51,855 bases of DNA, taken from positions 511,945-563,799 of the forward strand of contig NZ_CDCG01000037.1 in the NCBI RefSeq assembly GCF_000819845.1, written 5' to 3'. Below, piece after piece: positions 1-9,469 of this stretch (its first letter is position 1; the number at the start of each line of letters is the position of its first letter). The position numbers and the translations under genes were made by a program. The notes below the pieces were generated by a model, which was not told the origin of the DNA, did not search any database, and was given only the letters and a program-made list of their open reading frames with translations. Origin of the DNA: Aeromonas enteropelogenes (lineage in GTDB: Bacteria > Pseudomonadota > Gammaproteobacteria > Enterobacterales > Aeromonadaceae).

Positions 1-17
1 CCCGCCGTGATGGCGGG
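1..17. other. GC-rich hairpin at window edge
   Basis: Six-base perfect arms, CCCGCC and GGCGGG, flank a GTGAT loop 34 bases beyond the yajL stop. A short run of T follows on the plus strand at 23-26. It may be the terminator of a gene that ends left of the window, but the left flank is not visible. Confidence 0.35.
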
Positions 18-50
18 AGCCCGTTTTGCAGAAAGGCATCATGTCCTGCC

Positions 51-611
51 TTATGGCAATACCATGGGGGCCGCAACGCGCTCGGCCAGGGCATCATCGT
101 GCAGCACCCGCACCAACTCGAGGGCAAATTCGATAGCGCTGCCCGGTCCCTGGCTGGTAATGAGGCGGTGAGCTTCATCCCTGACCACCCTGTCCGTTGC
201 CAACTGTGCAGCCGGCAGCTGAGACTGGAAGCCGGGATGACAGGTGACCCTGGCCTCCCCCAGCAAACCGTGATGCTGCAGCACCACCACGGGAGCCGCG
301 CAGATGGCGGCCCGCCAACGGCCGAGAGCGGCCTGCGCTTTCAGCAGCTCGATGGCAAGCGGCGTATCGCGGATCACCTCGCTGCCGGGCAGGCCACCGG
401 GCACTACAATCGCCTCGAAGTCGCGGATTGTCAGCTCGTCGAGATGGCAATCCGCCACCAGTTGCACCCCGCGAGAGGCCCTGATCTGGCGCTCACCAGC
501 CGGACAGCAGGAGGCGAACACTACCTCTATACCGGCCCGCACCAGAGTATCGACGATGGCCACGGTTTCAATCTCTTCCGACCCCGGGGCCACCAACACC
601 AGTACACTCAT
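51..611 (-). CDS. yajL: YajL, DJ-1/PfpI superfamily protein
   Basis: 186 residues, a DJ-1/PfpI (ThiJ) domain over its whole length. The reactive cysteine sits in AAICAAP (Cys104), with the expected early acidic motif GSEEIE (11-16) and the C-terminal SQGPG motif. E. coli YajL is an oxidative-stress protein described as a chaperone and deglycase; the deglycase role is debated. I chose the ATG at 611 because GGAGG lies just upstream and the family begins with a short MSxxLVxLAPGSEE-type sequence. It lies next to panE and yajQ, the same order as in E. coli, which supports the yajL name over other DJ-1 paralogues. Confidence 0.9.
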   Translation of the reverse strand: MSVLVLVAPGSEEIETVAIVDTLVRAGIEVVFASCCPAGERQIRASRGVQLVADCHLDELTIRDFEAIVVPGGLPGSEVIRDTPLAIELLKAQAALGRWRAAICAAPVVVLQHHGLLGEARVTCHPGFQSQLPAAQLATDRVVRDEAHRLITSQGPGSAIEFALELVRVLHDDALAERVAAPMVLP

Positions 612-633
612 CCTCACCTCCTTGCCTTTAGGC

Positions 634-1575
634 TCACGCCACCTGGCTCTTCTCTTTAATCGCCTGATAGAGCCCCTGATTGACCGGCACGGCAATGCCA
701 TGCTTTGCCGCGCTGGCCAGCAGGAACCCCGTGATGGCGTCGATCTCGGTCTCCCGCTTCTGCTCCATGTCCTGATGCATGGAAGAGTTATTATCGGCGG
801 TCAACTCCACCACAGTCATCACCCGGCGCAGCAGCTCTTCGGTCGTGGTCGGCATGCCCTCGGCGCACATCACATCGGCTACCTCGACACAGACCTGTTG
901 CAGGGTATCGGCAAAACGAGGCCCCGCCAGTTCGCCGTTTTTCAACTTGTGCAGCGCGGTCAGGGGATTGATGGCACAGTTGATGGCCAGCTTCTGCCAC
1001 TGACGGGTCCGGATCTGCTCGTCCCAGCCCGCCTGGCCGAGGGCCAGCGCCAGCTCATCGGCCAGCGCGGCATGGGCTCTGGCGGCCTCGTTGACCGGGC
1101 CAAGCCAGGTCTCGCCCTTGCCGGTGTGGCGAAACACGAAGTGACCGCTCTTCATGGCGCCATGGCTGGTGACACCGGCGATCACCGGATTGTGGGGAAA
1201 CAGGACGACGACCTGCTCGGCAATGCCCATGCCGTTATGCAGCAGCACGATGGGCACGCCGGCCGCCAGCTTGCCGACCAACGGTGTCAGTGCCGCGATC
1301 ACCTGATTGGCTTTGGTCATCACCAGCAGGCGCTGGATCTGTCCCGGTTTGCCGACGAATCCGCGTTCGATGGCGAGCAGCTGGGTGTGCCCCTCTAGGG
1401 AGGTGAAGTCGATACCCGGGTGCAGGGTTGATTGATGGTGATCCCGCAACAAGACGCGGGTCGGCTGACCACTTTGGGTGAGCAAGGATGCAAAAACGCC
1501 GCCGAGGGCGCCACAGCCCAGCAGGGTCCATTGAGGTGTCGAAGGCTGTCGAGAATTCAGTAATCCGCTTGGCAT
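634..1575 (-). CDS. panE: 2-dehydropantoate 2-reductase (ketopantoate reductase)
   Basis: NADPH-dependent reduction of ketopantoate to pantoate in pantothenate and CoA synthesis, a cytoplasmic enzyme. The N-terminal Rossmann motif GCGALGG is clear, followed by the family's TKANQV segment containing the catalytic lysine and by HNGMG. The C-terminal helical domain ends with EIDAITG and N-H-G-I-A-V-P, typical of ApbA/PanE. About 313 residues, near the family length. The start is uncertain: ATG at 1575 has no good ribosome site, and an in-frame TTG at 1614 has AGG-like sequence upstream. It lies 22 bases before yajL and is probably cotranscribed with it. Confidence 0.9.
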   Translation of the reverse strand: MPSGLLNSRQPSTPQWTLLGCGALGGVFASLLTQSGQPTRVLLRDHHQSTLHPGIDFTSLEGHTQLLAIERGFVGKPGQIQRLLVMTKANQVIAALTPLVGKLAAGVPIVLLHNGMGIAEQVVVLFPHNPVIAGVTSHGAMKSGHFVFRHTGKGETWLGPVNEAARAHAALADELALALGQAGWDEQIRTRQWQKLAINCAINPLTALHKLKNGELAGPRFADTLQQVCVEVADVMCAEGMPTTTEELLRRVMTVVELTADNNSSMHQDMEQKRETEIDAITGFLLASAAKHGIAVPVNQGLYQAIKEKSQVA

Positions 1576-1775
1576 GATGTGACTCAATCGAGGTAAGGGC
1601 TGCAATCCTCTCAACCTGTTACCTGGGATAAGTGAAGATGTCGCTGGCGGACACTAACGGGTCCGGCCACTCCTGTGCGCAGGGGATTCTAGCAGAGCGG
1701 TCCCATCAAAATCAGCAAATTTGCCCGTTTTCTGGTAGATTTGCCCCCCGATAACGCAACATGAGGAGCCCGGTT

Positions 1776-2258
1776 ATGCCGTCATTCGATATTGTCTCTG
1801 AAGTCAAAATGAACGAGGTGTTGAACGCCGTCGACAACGCCAATCGTGAACTGGCCACCCGTTTCGATTTTCGTGGGGTAGAGGCCAGCTTCGAGTTGAA
1901 CAAGGAAGAGGTGAAACTGGAAGCGGATGCCGATTTCCAGCTCAAGCAGATGGTTGAAATACTGCGCAATGCCCTGCTCAAACGCAATATCGAAACCAGC
2001 TCCATGGAAGTGGGTGATTCGGTGCATTCCGGCAAGCGCTTCCACCTGAACGTCAAGTTCAAGCAGGGTATCGATAAGGAAGTGGCCAAGAAGCTGGTCA
2101 AGCTGATCAAGGATTCCAAGATCAAGGTTCAAGCCGCCATTCAGGGCGACGAAGTGCGCGTCACCGGCAAGAAGCGTGACGATCTGCAGGAAGTGATGGC
2201 CATGGTGCGTGGCGCCGAACTGGGCCAGCCGATGCAGTTCCAGAATTTCCGCGACTGA
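1776..2258 (+). CDS. yajQ: YajQ family nucleotide-binding protein
   Basis: 160 residues, beginning [10 protein letters not shown] and ending MQFQNFRD, both near-identical to E. coli YajQ. The middle [18 protein letters not shown] and [15 protein letters not shown] segments are also conserved. The family binds nucleotides; homologues in Xanthomonas and Pseudomonas bind cyclic di-GMP and affect transcription, so a second-messenger effector role is possible here but not shown by sequence. The ATG at 1776 follows AGGAG, and the five in-frame codons upstream are not family-like. It is divergent from panE across about 200 bases and closed by the terminator at 2307. Confidence 0.93.
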   Translation: MPSFDIVSEVKMNEVLNAVDNANRELATRFDFRGVEASFELNKEEVKLEADADFQLKQMVEILRNALLKRNIETSSMEVGDSVHSGKRFHLNVKFKQGIDKEVAKKLVKLIKDSKIKVQAAIQGDEVRVTGKKRDDLQEVMAMVRGAELGQPMQFQNFRD

Positions 2259-2306
2259 TTGGCCCGGGCGCTTTCTCTCTTCGCGCCCATCCAATCGGTC
2301 AGAAAT

Positions 2307-2337
2307 AAAAAACCGGAGCCAAGGCTCCGGTTTTTTG
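2307..2337. terminator. Bidirectional terminator between yajQ and ompK
   Basis: Nine-base perfect stem (2312-2320 with 2323-2331) with A-run on the left and T-run on the right, so it can stop yajQ on the plus strand and ompK on the minus strand. The two genes converge here. Confidence 0.9.
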
Positions 2338-2351
2338 TACTCCAAGTTCGA

Positions 2352-3158
2352 TTAGAACTTGTAGGTAACAGAGAAGTAGTGACCGAAACCGGTGGTTTTC
2401 AGACCGTAAGTACCGTTCTGGATACCATAGATATCGTTGAAGTACTTCAGACCGTAACCAACAGCGTAACGGTCAGAGTGCCAGTACAGACCATTGAACA
2501 TGGCGGTACCGTCAGTAGAGCTGTCCTTGGCATCAAACAGGTGATCCAGGTAGCCCTGATAGGCCAGGAAGCTGCCGTTGGAGAAGGTATAGAAAGGCTT
2601 GAACCAGTTCATGGAGAACTGATAGCCGTTCCAGCCTTGCTCACCATCGCCTTCGTTCACGTGACGCGCATACAGGTTCATGCCGACTTTGCCGAACCAA
2701 GGCACTTGTACGTCAGCACCCAGACCAGTCATGGCTTCGAACAGGCCATCCGGACCACCAACGTTAACCAAGTTGGCGATGTACAGCTCTTGTACCGGAC
2801 CAAAGGAGAGATCTTTGCCAGTCATGGCATCGATGGACAGGCGCGGAGCAAACTTGATGAACAGGTTGTCACTGTCATGTTTGTCGTCATGCTTGCTCTG
2901 GAAGATATCGAATACGTCGACATAACCGTACAGATCGAAGATACCGGAACGGCCGCCAAACTCCATTTCGAAGTAGGTATCGTTGTAGCCACCTTCGGCA
3001 TCCTTGTAAGGCAACTGATCGATGGTATGCATTACGTTGAACTGCATCCACTTGTAATCGTTCTTGTGGATGTCACCGCTGTAGTCAGCAGCGAACGCCG
3101 GAGTGGCAGCAGCAGCCAGCAGGCCGGCAGCGATCAGAGTCTTGGTAAATTTGGCCAT
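2352..3158 (-). CDS. ompK: OmpK/Tsx-family outer-membrane channel
   Basis: 268 residues with a clear signal peptide ending A-F-A at about residue 23. The mature chain is the nucleoside-specific channel (Tsx) family, closest in style to Vibrio OmpK: IHKNDYKWMQFN near the start, FGGRSGIFDLYGYVD, SFGPVQELYIANL, PWFGKVG, and a C-terminal GFGHYFSVTYKF ending in Phe as beta-barrel proteins do. Tsx moves nucleosides across the outer membrane, and OmpK is a vibriophage receptor. The ATG at 3158 starts the signal peptide and has AAGAGA upstream. The leader (3159-3314) is AT-rich and separates it from ampG upstream. Confidence 0.92.
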   Translation of the reverse strand: MAKFTKTLIAAGLLAAAATPAFAADYSGDIHKNDYKWMQFNVMHTIDQLPYKDAEGGYNDTYFEMEFGGRSGIFDLYGYVDVFDIFQSKHDDKHDSDNLFIKFAPRLSIDAMTGKDLSFGPVQELYIANLVNVGGPDGLFEAMTGLGADVQVPWFGKVGMNLYARHVNEGDGEQGWNGYQFSMNWFKPFYTFSNGSFLAYQGYLDHLFDAKDSSTDGTAMFNGLYWHSDRYAVGYGLKYFNDIYGIQNGTYGLKTTGFGHYFSVTYKF

Positions 3159-3314
3159 TTTATTGGTCTCTTGTGTGTTAGTTGAGGTTTTCCGTAGCCT
3201 GCCCACAAGGAGCGAATGGGATTCTAATCAAATAAAATAGGGGGAGAAACAACTTCTGGGGAACTTTCTTTGGAAGTGTGAATCTAATCACCCCCGCTTT
3301 AACGCAAACGCTTG

Positions 3315-4688
3315 CTATTTGTTCGGTATTGAGAACAACGACTCCCCTTTTCTCGCTACCAACACGATCAACAGCAGCACAGGCAGCCCCAATAAACCGG
3401 TTCCCACGAAGAAGACACTGTAGCCGACCTGCTCCACTATCTGGCCGGAAAACCCCGCCAGCAGCTTGGGCAGCAGCAACATCACAGAGCTGAACAACGC
3501 ATATTGCGTCGCCGAAAAGGCGACATTGGTGAGACTGGAGAGATAGGTTACAAAGGCGGCGGTAGCGATCCCGGCGCTGAGGTTATCCAGCGAGATGATC
3601 AGGGTCAGCAGCTCCAGGTTGTGGCCCACCTGGTTGAGCAGGGCAAACAGCAGGTTAGTACTGGCAGTCAGCAACGCCCCCAGGAACAGAATGCGCAGGG
3701 TGCCAAAGCGCATCACCAGCACGCCCCCGAGTGCCGCCCCCACCAACGTCATGATGACGCCAAATACCTTGGTAATGGTGGCGACTTCGGTCTTGCTGAA
3801 CTGCATATCCACATAGAAGCTATTGGACATAACCCCCATCACCACATCCGCCACCCGATAGCAGGCAATGAGCGCCAGGATCAGCAGCGCCGAGCGACCG
3901 TAACGGTGGAAGAAGTCGGCAAAGGGGCACCAAATGGCCTCATAGGCCCAGGCCCCCGCACTCGCCAGCGGCAATGGCCACCCCTTTGCCAGCAGGCAGG
4001 CCTTGCGATCGGCTTGCTGCTGATCCTGGGTAGCCTGGTCGATCTGCGGTTCATGGCAAAAGAGGGTGGTGATGATGCCAAGAGACATCATCACCGCCAT
4101 CAGCAGGTAGGTTATCTGCCAGCCGCGATAGTCATAACCCACGTTGCTGCCAAACCAGGCTGCCAGGGCCAGCGCTCCCGCCCCCGCCATGATCATCGCC
4201 AACCGGTACCCTGTCATGTAAGAAGCCGCCATGGCCGCCTGCAACCGCTCCGGCGCAGATTCGATGCGATAGGCATCGATGACGATATCCTGGGTCGCCG
4301 AGGCAAAGGCCACCAGCAGGGCAAACAGCGCCAGCTGCGCCAATCCGGTCTTGGGATCGCAGAGCGCCATGCCAACCAGGGCTCCCGCAATTAGCAACTG
4401 GGAGAAGAGCATCCAGCTGCGACGACGTCCAAGCAGCCTGGAGAGCAGCGGCAACGGCATGCGATCCACCAGGGGGGACCACAGCCACTTGAAGCCATAG
4501 GCCAGGGCGACCCAGCTCATATAGCCGATGTCGGTCAGGCTGACATCCGCCTCGCGCAACCAGAACGACAGGGTGCCAAAGACCAGCAGCAAGGGCAGAC
4601 CCGATGAAAAGCCCATGGCAAAGAGGATCAGCACTCTGGCTTCGAGATAGACGGCGAGCGAGTCTCGCCAGCTCGGTTTGCGGATCAT
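3315..4688 (-). CDS. ampG: AmpG muropeptide permease (MFS)
   Basis: 457 residues, hydrophobic throughout, a major-facilitator permease. The N-terminal stretch FSSGLPLLLVFGTLSFWLREA, DIGYMSWVALAYGFKWLWSP and SATQDIVIDAYRIE matches AmpG, which imports anhydro-muropeptides from the periplasm for cell-wall recycling and so controls AmpC beta-lactamase induction where AmpR is present. The ATG at 4688 has AGGT about nine bases upstream; a TTG two codons earlier is less likely. As in E. coli the gene is near yajG and bolA, but here ppiA lies between ampG and yajG. A terminator upstream suggests its own promoter. Confidence 0.93.
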   Translation of the reverse strand: MIRKPSWRDSLAVYLEARVLILFAMGFSSGLPLLLVFGTLSFWLREADVSLTDIGYMSWVALAYGFKWLWSPLVDRMPLPLLSRLLGRRRSWMLFSQLLIAGALVGMALCDPKTGLAQLALFALLVAFASATQDIVIDAYRIESAPERLQAAMAASYMTGYRLAMIMAGAGALALAAWFGSNVGYDYRGWQITYLLMAVMMSLGIITTLFCHEPQIDQATQDQQQADRKACLLAKGWPLPLASAGAWAYEAIWCPFADFFHRYGRSALLILALIACYRVADVVMGVMSNSFYVDMQFSKTEVATITKVFGVIMTLVGAALGGVLVMRFGTLRILFLGALLTASTNLLFALLNQVGHNLELLTLIISLDNLSAGIATAAFVTYLSSLTNVAFSATQYALFSSVMLLLPKLLAGFSGQIVEQVGYSVFFVGTGLLGLPVLLLIVLVARKGESLFSIPNK

Positions 4689-4774
4689 GTTCAACTACCT
4701 GACGGATCTTGGAAAAGTGGGCCATTTTGGCAGGTTAGGTCCGGATAGCCAAGGCAGGGCCAAACGGCAGACAA

Positions 4775-4806
4775 ACAAAAAGCCCACCCCGGAAGGGGGT
4801 GAGCCT
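4775..4806 (-). terminator. Terminator downstream of ppiA
   Basis: Hairpin of about nine pairs including one G-U, loop near 4791-4794, followed on the minus strand by a T-run. It lies between the ppiA stop and the ampG start. Confidence 0.75.
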
Positions 4807-4855
4807 TGCATCCTGCAACAAGGATTATCGCAGGGCCATCAAGGGTAGATAAGGG

Positions 4856-5431
4856 TTACTTGCCCGCCTTCTTGTCGGCTCCGCTCTCGGCCAGCAACAC
4901 CACTTTCTTCAGTATGATGGGGCTGGTCGGCACGTCGTTGGCACGCAGGATAGAGCTGTAGCCAGTCTGCACCTGGGCCAGCTTGTCCAGCACCTCCATT
5001 CCCTGTACCACCTGGCCAAACACGGTGTAGCCGGCACCGGCATTGGCGTTGAGGTTGTTGTTGTCCACCAGGTTGAAGTAGAACTGGCGGGTCGCGCTGT
5101 CGACCGCCTGGGTACGGGCCATGGCGATGGAACCGCGCTTGTTGGGCAAGCCGCCACGGGATTCGTTGACCACGGGCTCATAGGTCGGCAGCTGCTGGAA
5201 CTGCTGGTTGTAGCCGCCCCCTTGTACCACGAAGTTCTGGATCACCCGGTGAAACAGGCTGCCATCGTAACTGCCGTCCGCCACGTAGCGCAGAAAGTTC
5301 TTCACCGTCTGGGGCGCCTGCTTGGGCGCCAGCTCCACCACGATATTGCCGTGGTTGGTCTCCATTCTCACCTGTGGGCCGGCAAATGCCAGCGGAGTGA
5401 CCAGCATGGCCAGCAACCAGAGTTTTTTCAT
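4856..5431 (-). CDS. ppiA: Periplasmic cyclophilin-type peptidyl-prolyl isomerase
   Basis: 191 residues. A signal peptide ends at about residue 17 (LAFA), then a cyclophilin domain starts with VRMETNHGNIVVEL. The catalytic region FHRVIQNFVVQGG (Arg and Phe of the active site) and GSIAMART are intact, as is the FGQVVQGMEVLDK end motif. It catalyses proline cis-trans isomerisation for folding of envelope proteins. Length and style fit PpiA rather than cytoplasmic PpiB. The start has AGGAG seven bases upstream. It follows yajG by only two bases, so the pair is cotranscribed. Confidence 0.9.
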   Translation of the reverse strand: MKKLWLLAMLVTPLAFAGPQVRMETNHGNIVVELAPKQAPQTVKNFLRYVADGSYDGSLFHRVIQNFVVQGGGYNQQFQQLPTYEPVVNESRGGLPNKRGSIAMARTQAVDSATRQFYFNLVDNNNLNANAGAGYTVFGQVVQGMEVLDKLAQVQTGYSSILRANDVPTSPIILKKVVLLAESGADKKAGK

Positions 5432-5433
5432 GT

Positions 5434-6021
5434 TCAGACTCCTGCGCCGCTCGGTTGACCCTTCAGATAGCCACGCAGGGCCTCATCCGCCATGATCTGC
5501 TGCAATACGTTGCCCAGTTGCAGGTTCAGAGTGGATTCCAGATCCGCCATGCTCGGCTCGCCCGGTCCCTCTTTGCTGGAGGACATGTTGAACTGTTTGG
5601 TCAGACGGTTGCCCTGAAAATCGGCGATCACCTGCAGGCTGACCCGGGATTTGGTGACATAAGTGAAGGTCTTCTCTTCCACATTGACCGCCGCAGTCGA
5701 GATAACCAGGGTCAGGTTGGTGGTGCCGCTGTTGCCCACTTCGAGCCCTTGGCTGCGCAGCCCCTCGGCCAGCTTCTCTGCGACCAGCAGATTGAGCGGA
5801 CGCTCGCTGTTGACCAGCACGGTGGCCTTCTCTTTCTTCTTGATGGAGAAGACATAGGCAGCCTCACGCTTGTCTACCCCTTCCATGGTGATCCGGTTGC
5901 CCGAGTAGTATTGCTGGTTGGCCGGCACGATCTGCGGATTGAGCAGCGCCGTCTCGGGCCAATGGGTTGCGCACCCGCCGAGCATCAGGGCGGCCAGCAG
6001 CAAGAGTGACTTTTTCATCAT
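5434..6021 (-). CDS. yajG: YajG family lipoprotein
   Basis: 195 residues with a lipoprotein signal, lipobox LGGC with Cys17, then the YajG domain (PF03923-type). Function is unknown; it should be anchored in the envelope, probably the outer membrane since Ala rather than Asp follows the Cys. Neighbours ampG and bolA match the E. coli order. AAGGA lies upstream of two adjacent ATG codons (6021 and 6018), and either could start. It is 15 bases downstream of rlmG and 2 bases upstream of ppiA, so rlmG-yajG-ppiA looks like one transcript. Confidence 0.88.
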   Translation of the reverse strand: MMKKSLLLLAALMLGGCATHWPETALLNPQIVPANQQYYSGNRITMEGVDKREAAYVFSIKKKEKATVLVNSERPLNLLVAEKLAEGLRSQGLEVGNSGTTNLTLVISTAAVNVEEKTFTYVTKSRVSLQVIADFQGNRLTKQFNMSSSKEGPGEPSMADLESTLNLQLGNVLQQIMADEALRGYLKGQPSGAGV

Positions 6022-6036
6022 GAACTTCCTTTGACG

Positions 6037-7170
6037 TTAGCGTTTGATGGCTTTCAAAATAACGAATTTGCTGTTTGACGCAACGACTTGTGCGTTGGCA
6101 AACAAGCGCTTGAGTTTATTGTGATAATCTAGATGACGGTTGCCTACTATCCAGAGTTCCCCCCCTTTGGGCAACACCCGGTGGGCATCGCAGAACATCT
6201 GCCAGGCGATATGATCGGTGATCGCCTGCTGCTGATGGAAGGGCGGGTTGCAGAGGATCCGATCCGCCGCCCCTGTCTCGACGCCATCCAGACAGTTGTT
6301 GACCATGAAGCTGGCCCGCGGCAGCGCCTCCGCCAGGTTGTGTTCGACGTTGAGCCGTGCCGACGCCACCGCCATGTAGGACTCGTCGACGAAGGTCACC
6401 TCCACCTCGCTGTCCCGTGCCAGCAGCGAGAGTCCCAGCACACCGTTGCCACAGCCCAGATCGATCACCTTGCGCGCGCTATGTATCGGTAGATTGTCCA
6501 GCATAAAGCGGGCGCCAATATCCAGACTGGTGCGCGAAAAGACGTTGGCGTGGTTGTGGATGAGCATGTCGGTACCCTCCAGCGGCCAGACGGTGGGGAA
6601 CGGATTGGCCAGCGCTGGACGCTTTTCCTGCGGCTCACAGTGGATGAGACGCGCCTTCTTCCAGGCGAGCGACGTCCGGGTTGCCCCCAGGTATTTCTCG
6701 AACAATTTGAGGGTGGAGGTGTGAATGTCCTTGGCCTTGCCGGCGGCGATGATGCCGGTGGCGGGCGTCACCACCTGACGCAGGGCCAGCAGTTGTTGCT
6801 CCAGCAGCGCCTGGTATTTGGAAACCTTGATCACCACCAGTGCCGGCGCCTCGGGCAGGGGCGCCAGCGCATCCTGCAGCCGGATGCCGTCGGTATCCAG
6901 CCCGTTTTCGGTCAGGTTGGCCAACGTGGCCCGCTCGCTGATATAGGAATCGGTGACGCTGACGGGGGAGTAACCGTGCAAAAATGCCGCCAGGGCGCCG
7001 AATCCATCGTTCATGATGATGACGGGCCCTGCCTGTTCCAGGGGGGACTCAGCCAGGGTGTTGATCAGATATTCGTCGGCCGCATCCCAGGCTTGCAGGG
7101 TTTCCTGGCTCAGGCGCGGGTAGCGATAGAGGGTCAGCTGGCAATGGGGAGTGACAAGAAGGGTTTCCAT
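6037..7170 (-). CDS. rlmG: 23S rRNA (guanine-1835-N2)-methyltransferase RlmG
   Basis: 377 residues. The N-terminal half is the duplicated, degenerate methyltransferase-like domain (AWDAADEYL, DSYISERAT, KAKDIHTSTLKLFEKYLG), and the C-terminal half is the active domain with IDLGCGNGVLGLSL for SAM binding and CNPPFHQQ, the NPPF motif of base N2-methylases. These match E. coli RlmG (YgjO) better than RsmC, notably FHQQQAITDHIAWQMF. ATG at 7170 is chosen because the only upstream alternative is a TTG at 7224. No strong ribosome site is visible. It is divergent from bolA. Confidence 0.92.
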   Translation of the reverse strand: METLLVTPHCQLTLYRYPRLSQETLQAWDAADEYLINTLAESPLEQAGPVIIMNDGFGALAAFLHGYSPVSVTDSYISERATLANLTENGLDTDGIRLQDALAPLPEAPALVVIKVSKYQALLEQQLLALRQVVTPATGIIAAGKAKDIHTSTLKLFEKYLGATRTSLAWKKARLIHCEPQEKRPALANPFPTVWPLEGTDMLIHNHANVFSRTSLDIGARFMLDNLPIHSARKVIDLGCGNGVLGLSLLARDSEVEVTFVDESYMAVASARLNVEHNLAEALPRASFMVNNCLDGVETGAADRILCNPPFHQQQAITDHIAWQMFCDAHRVLPKGGELWIVGNRHLDYHNKLKRLFANAQVVASNSKFVILKAIKR

Positions 7171-7374
7171 AGGATGAGTCCAACCTCGGCTTGATTCGGG
7201 TAACAGGCGCCAGGGGCGACGCAAAGTGGCGCTATTCTAGCGGGGTAGAGGAATTTCACCAGTTCGAGCCGCCATGACGGCGTTCCCGGGCCATATTTCT
7301 CTCCATAAGGGGACTTATTCCGCCAGGCAACTGCCGATAGAATGGCCCCACGTTCACTTTCTGGAAGCATCCTG

Positions 7375-7680
7375 ATGACCATGCAACAACACATTGAAGC
7401 AAAACTGACCGCCGCCCTCACTCCCAGCCTGCTGGAGGTGATCAACGAGAGCCATATGCATCGTGTTGAGCCCGGCTCCGAGAGCCACTTCAAGGTGGTC
7501 ATCGTCAGCCCGCAATTTGAAGGTCTGCGTCTCCTGGCCCGTCATCGCCTGATCAATGAAGTGCTGGCCCCCGAGCTGGCCGGCCCGGTACATGCCCTGG
7601 CACTGCATACCTACACAGAGAGCGAATGGCAGCAAAAGGGCCAGGCACCGCGCACCCCGAGCTGCGTCGGCAAACCCTGA
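7375..7680 (+). CDS. bolA: BolA family protein
   Basis: 101 residues of the BolA/IbaG fold. It shows the conserved SHFKVVIVSPQFEG block and VHALALHTYTESEW, with the histidines used for shared Fe-S ligation with monothiol glutaredoxins. In E. coli BolA affects shape and stress response as a regulator. The ATG at 7375 (a second ATG follows two codons later) has GGAAG upstream. Convergence of bolA with yajG and ampG nearby is the E. coli arrangement. Confidence 0.92.
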   Translation: MTMQQHIEAKLTAALTPSLLEVINESHMHRVEPGSESHFKVVIVSPQFEGLRLLARHRLINEVLAPELAGPVHALALHTYTESEWQQKGQAPRTPSCVGKP

Positions 7681-8122
7681 CGCGGCCAGAACAGGAGAGT
7701 TCCTGCATCCCTCTGCCATCCCGCCTGCAAGTCATTGGAAATGGGGCGATAAAAAGCCCCATATGAGAATAATTCGCAAACAAAACTGCCGGATTATCTT
7801 TTCTAATCAATATTTTCAACAATAAGATTACCCCCATTGGGGTATTCAAATAAAAAAACCTTTAAAACCACGGTTTACGAGGGGTTCACCCCCTTATTCA
7901 GGAGAGGTTAATTTTGTGATGGCACAGGGATTTTACCCATTTGTCATGGCAGAAAATGAGTCATAAGTGGTAAACTCAAGCGCTTTTGAGTGACCCCGCA
8001 TATTGGATGATCGCCAGCGCTGTTTACTGGTTGCAACGGCAATATCGTCACTCGACCACCCGTCGTGATGTATTTCTCGGCGCTAACCAACCTCTCTTCC
8101 CGTAACGGTAGTGCAAGTAAGT
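7681..8122. other. 442-base intergenic region, bolA to nqrA leader
   Basis: No coding gene is supported here. It is AT-rich compared with its flanks. Three dyads are visible: a seven-base stem ATGGGGC/GCCCCAT at about 7742-7763, a perfect TACCCC/GGGGTA at 7829-7844, and AGGGG/CCCCT around 7880-7895. The first may end bolA transcription, though it lacks a good T-run. The nqr promoter must lie in the right half; I cannot assign -35 and -10 boxes with confidence. A long leader before nqrA is possible. Confidence 0.5.
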
Positions 8123-9466
8123 ATGATTACAATCAAAAGAGGACTGGACATCCCCGTGCTGGGTGCGCCAGAGCAAGTAATCTACGATGGCCCCGCCATC
8201 ACCCGTGTTGCTACACTGGGCGAGGAGTTCGTGGGGATGCGACCTACTATGTTCGTCAAAGTAGGTGATCGCGTCATCAAAGGTCAGGATCTCTTCGAAG
8301 ACAAGAAGAATCCCGGCGTTAAATTCACAGCTCCTGCCACCGGTGTGGTTTCAGAGATTAACCGTGGTGCCAAACGTGTTCTTCAGTCCGTGGTCATCGA
8401 CCTCGACGGCTCGGACGAACAGGTGACCTTCGAGCACTTTGCCTCCGCCGAGCTGGCCAAGCTCGAACGCAGCAAGGTGCAGGAGATCCTGCTCGCCTCC
8501 GGTCAGTGGACTGCGCTGCGTACCCGTCCGTTCAGCAAGGTTCCCGCCGTTGGCTCCGCCCCGCGCGCCATCTTTGTGACCGCGATGGACACCAACCCGC
8601 TGGCAGCCAATCCCGAGCTGATCATCAAGGAACAGTCCCAGGCGTTCCTCGACGGTCTGGCCGTGCTGACTCGCCTGACCGATGGCAACGTCTACGTCTG
8701 CAAGGGCGAAGCCAGCCTGCCTCACTCTCCCCTGGCCCAGGTCAAGGAAGAGATCTTCGTCGGTCCTCATCCTGCCGGTCTGCCTGGCACCCATATCCAC
8801 TTCCTGGATCCGGTCAGCAGCACCAAGGTGCAGTGGCACATCAACTATCAGGACGTGATCGCCTACGGCAAGCTGTTCACCACCGGCCAGATCTTCACCG
8901 ACAAGGTGATCGCCCTGGCAGGTCCGAACGTGCTCAAGCCGCGTCTGCTGCGTACCCGTCTGGGTGCCTGCATCAGCCAGATTACCAACAACGAGCTGCG
9001 TGCCGACGAAAACCGCATCATCTCCGGTTCTCTGCTGAGCGGTGCCAAGGCCGACGGGGTTCACGACTATCTGGGTCGTTACCACAATCAGGTCTGCGCA
9101 CTGGGTGAAGGTCGCGAGAAAGAGTTCCTGGGCTGGATCAACCCCAGCGCCAACAAGTTCTCCATTACCCGCACCACCCTTTCTCATCTGATGAAGGGCA
9201 AGCTGATCAACTTCACCACCACCACCAACGGTAGTGATCGTTCCATGGTGCCTATCGGCAACTATGAGCGGGTGATGCCACTCGACATCCTGCCGACCCT
9301 GCTGCTGCGGGACATGATCTCTGGCGATACCGATGGTGCACAAGCACTGGGCTGCCTGGAGCTGGATGAGGAAGATTTGGCCCTCTGTACTTTTGTCTGC
9401 CCCGGCAAGACCGAGTACGGCCCTATCTTGCGTGAGTGCCTGACCAAGATTGAACTGGAAGGTTAA
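8123..9466 (+). CDS. nqrA: Na+-NQR subunit A
   Basis: 447 residues. NqrA is the peripheral cytoplasmic subunit of the Na+-translocating NADH:ubiquinone oxidoreductase. The start [14 protein letters not shown] and the segments [40 protein letters not shown] and [15 protein letters not shown] fit the family over full length. ATG at 8123 is preferred over an in-frame GTG four codons upstream because Vibrio NqrA begins at this methionine. First gene of an eight-gene operon; nqrB follows after three bases. Confidence 0.96.
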   Translation: MITIKRGLDIPVLGAPEQVIYDGPAITRVATLGEEFVGMRPTMFVKVGDRVIKGQDLFEDKKNPGVKFTAPATGVVSEINRGAKRVLQSVVIDLDGSDEQVTFEHFASAELAKLERSKVQEILLASGQWTALRTRPFSKVPAVGSAPRAIFVTAMDTNPLAANPELIIKEQSQAFLDGLAVLTRLTDGNVYVCKGEASLPHSPLAQVKEEIFVGPHPAGLPGTHIHFLDPVSSTKVQWHINYQDVIAYGKLFTTGQIFTDKVIALAGPNVLKPRLLRTRLGACISQITNNELRADENRIISGSLLSGAKADGVHDYLGRYHNQVCALGEGREKEFLGWINPSANKFSITRTTLSHLMKGKLINFTTTTNGSDRSMVPIGNYERVMPLDILPTLLLRDMISGDTDGAQALGCLELDEEDLALCTFVCPGKTEYGPILRECLTKIELEG

Positions 9467-9469
9467 GCG

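Noticed and set aside
7829..7844. TACCCC/GGGGTA dyad before nqrA as a riboswitch
   Set aside because: Only a six-base hairpin with no conserved aptamer pattern that I can recognise.
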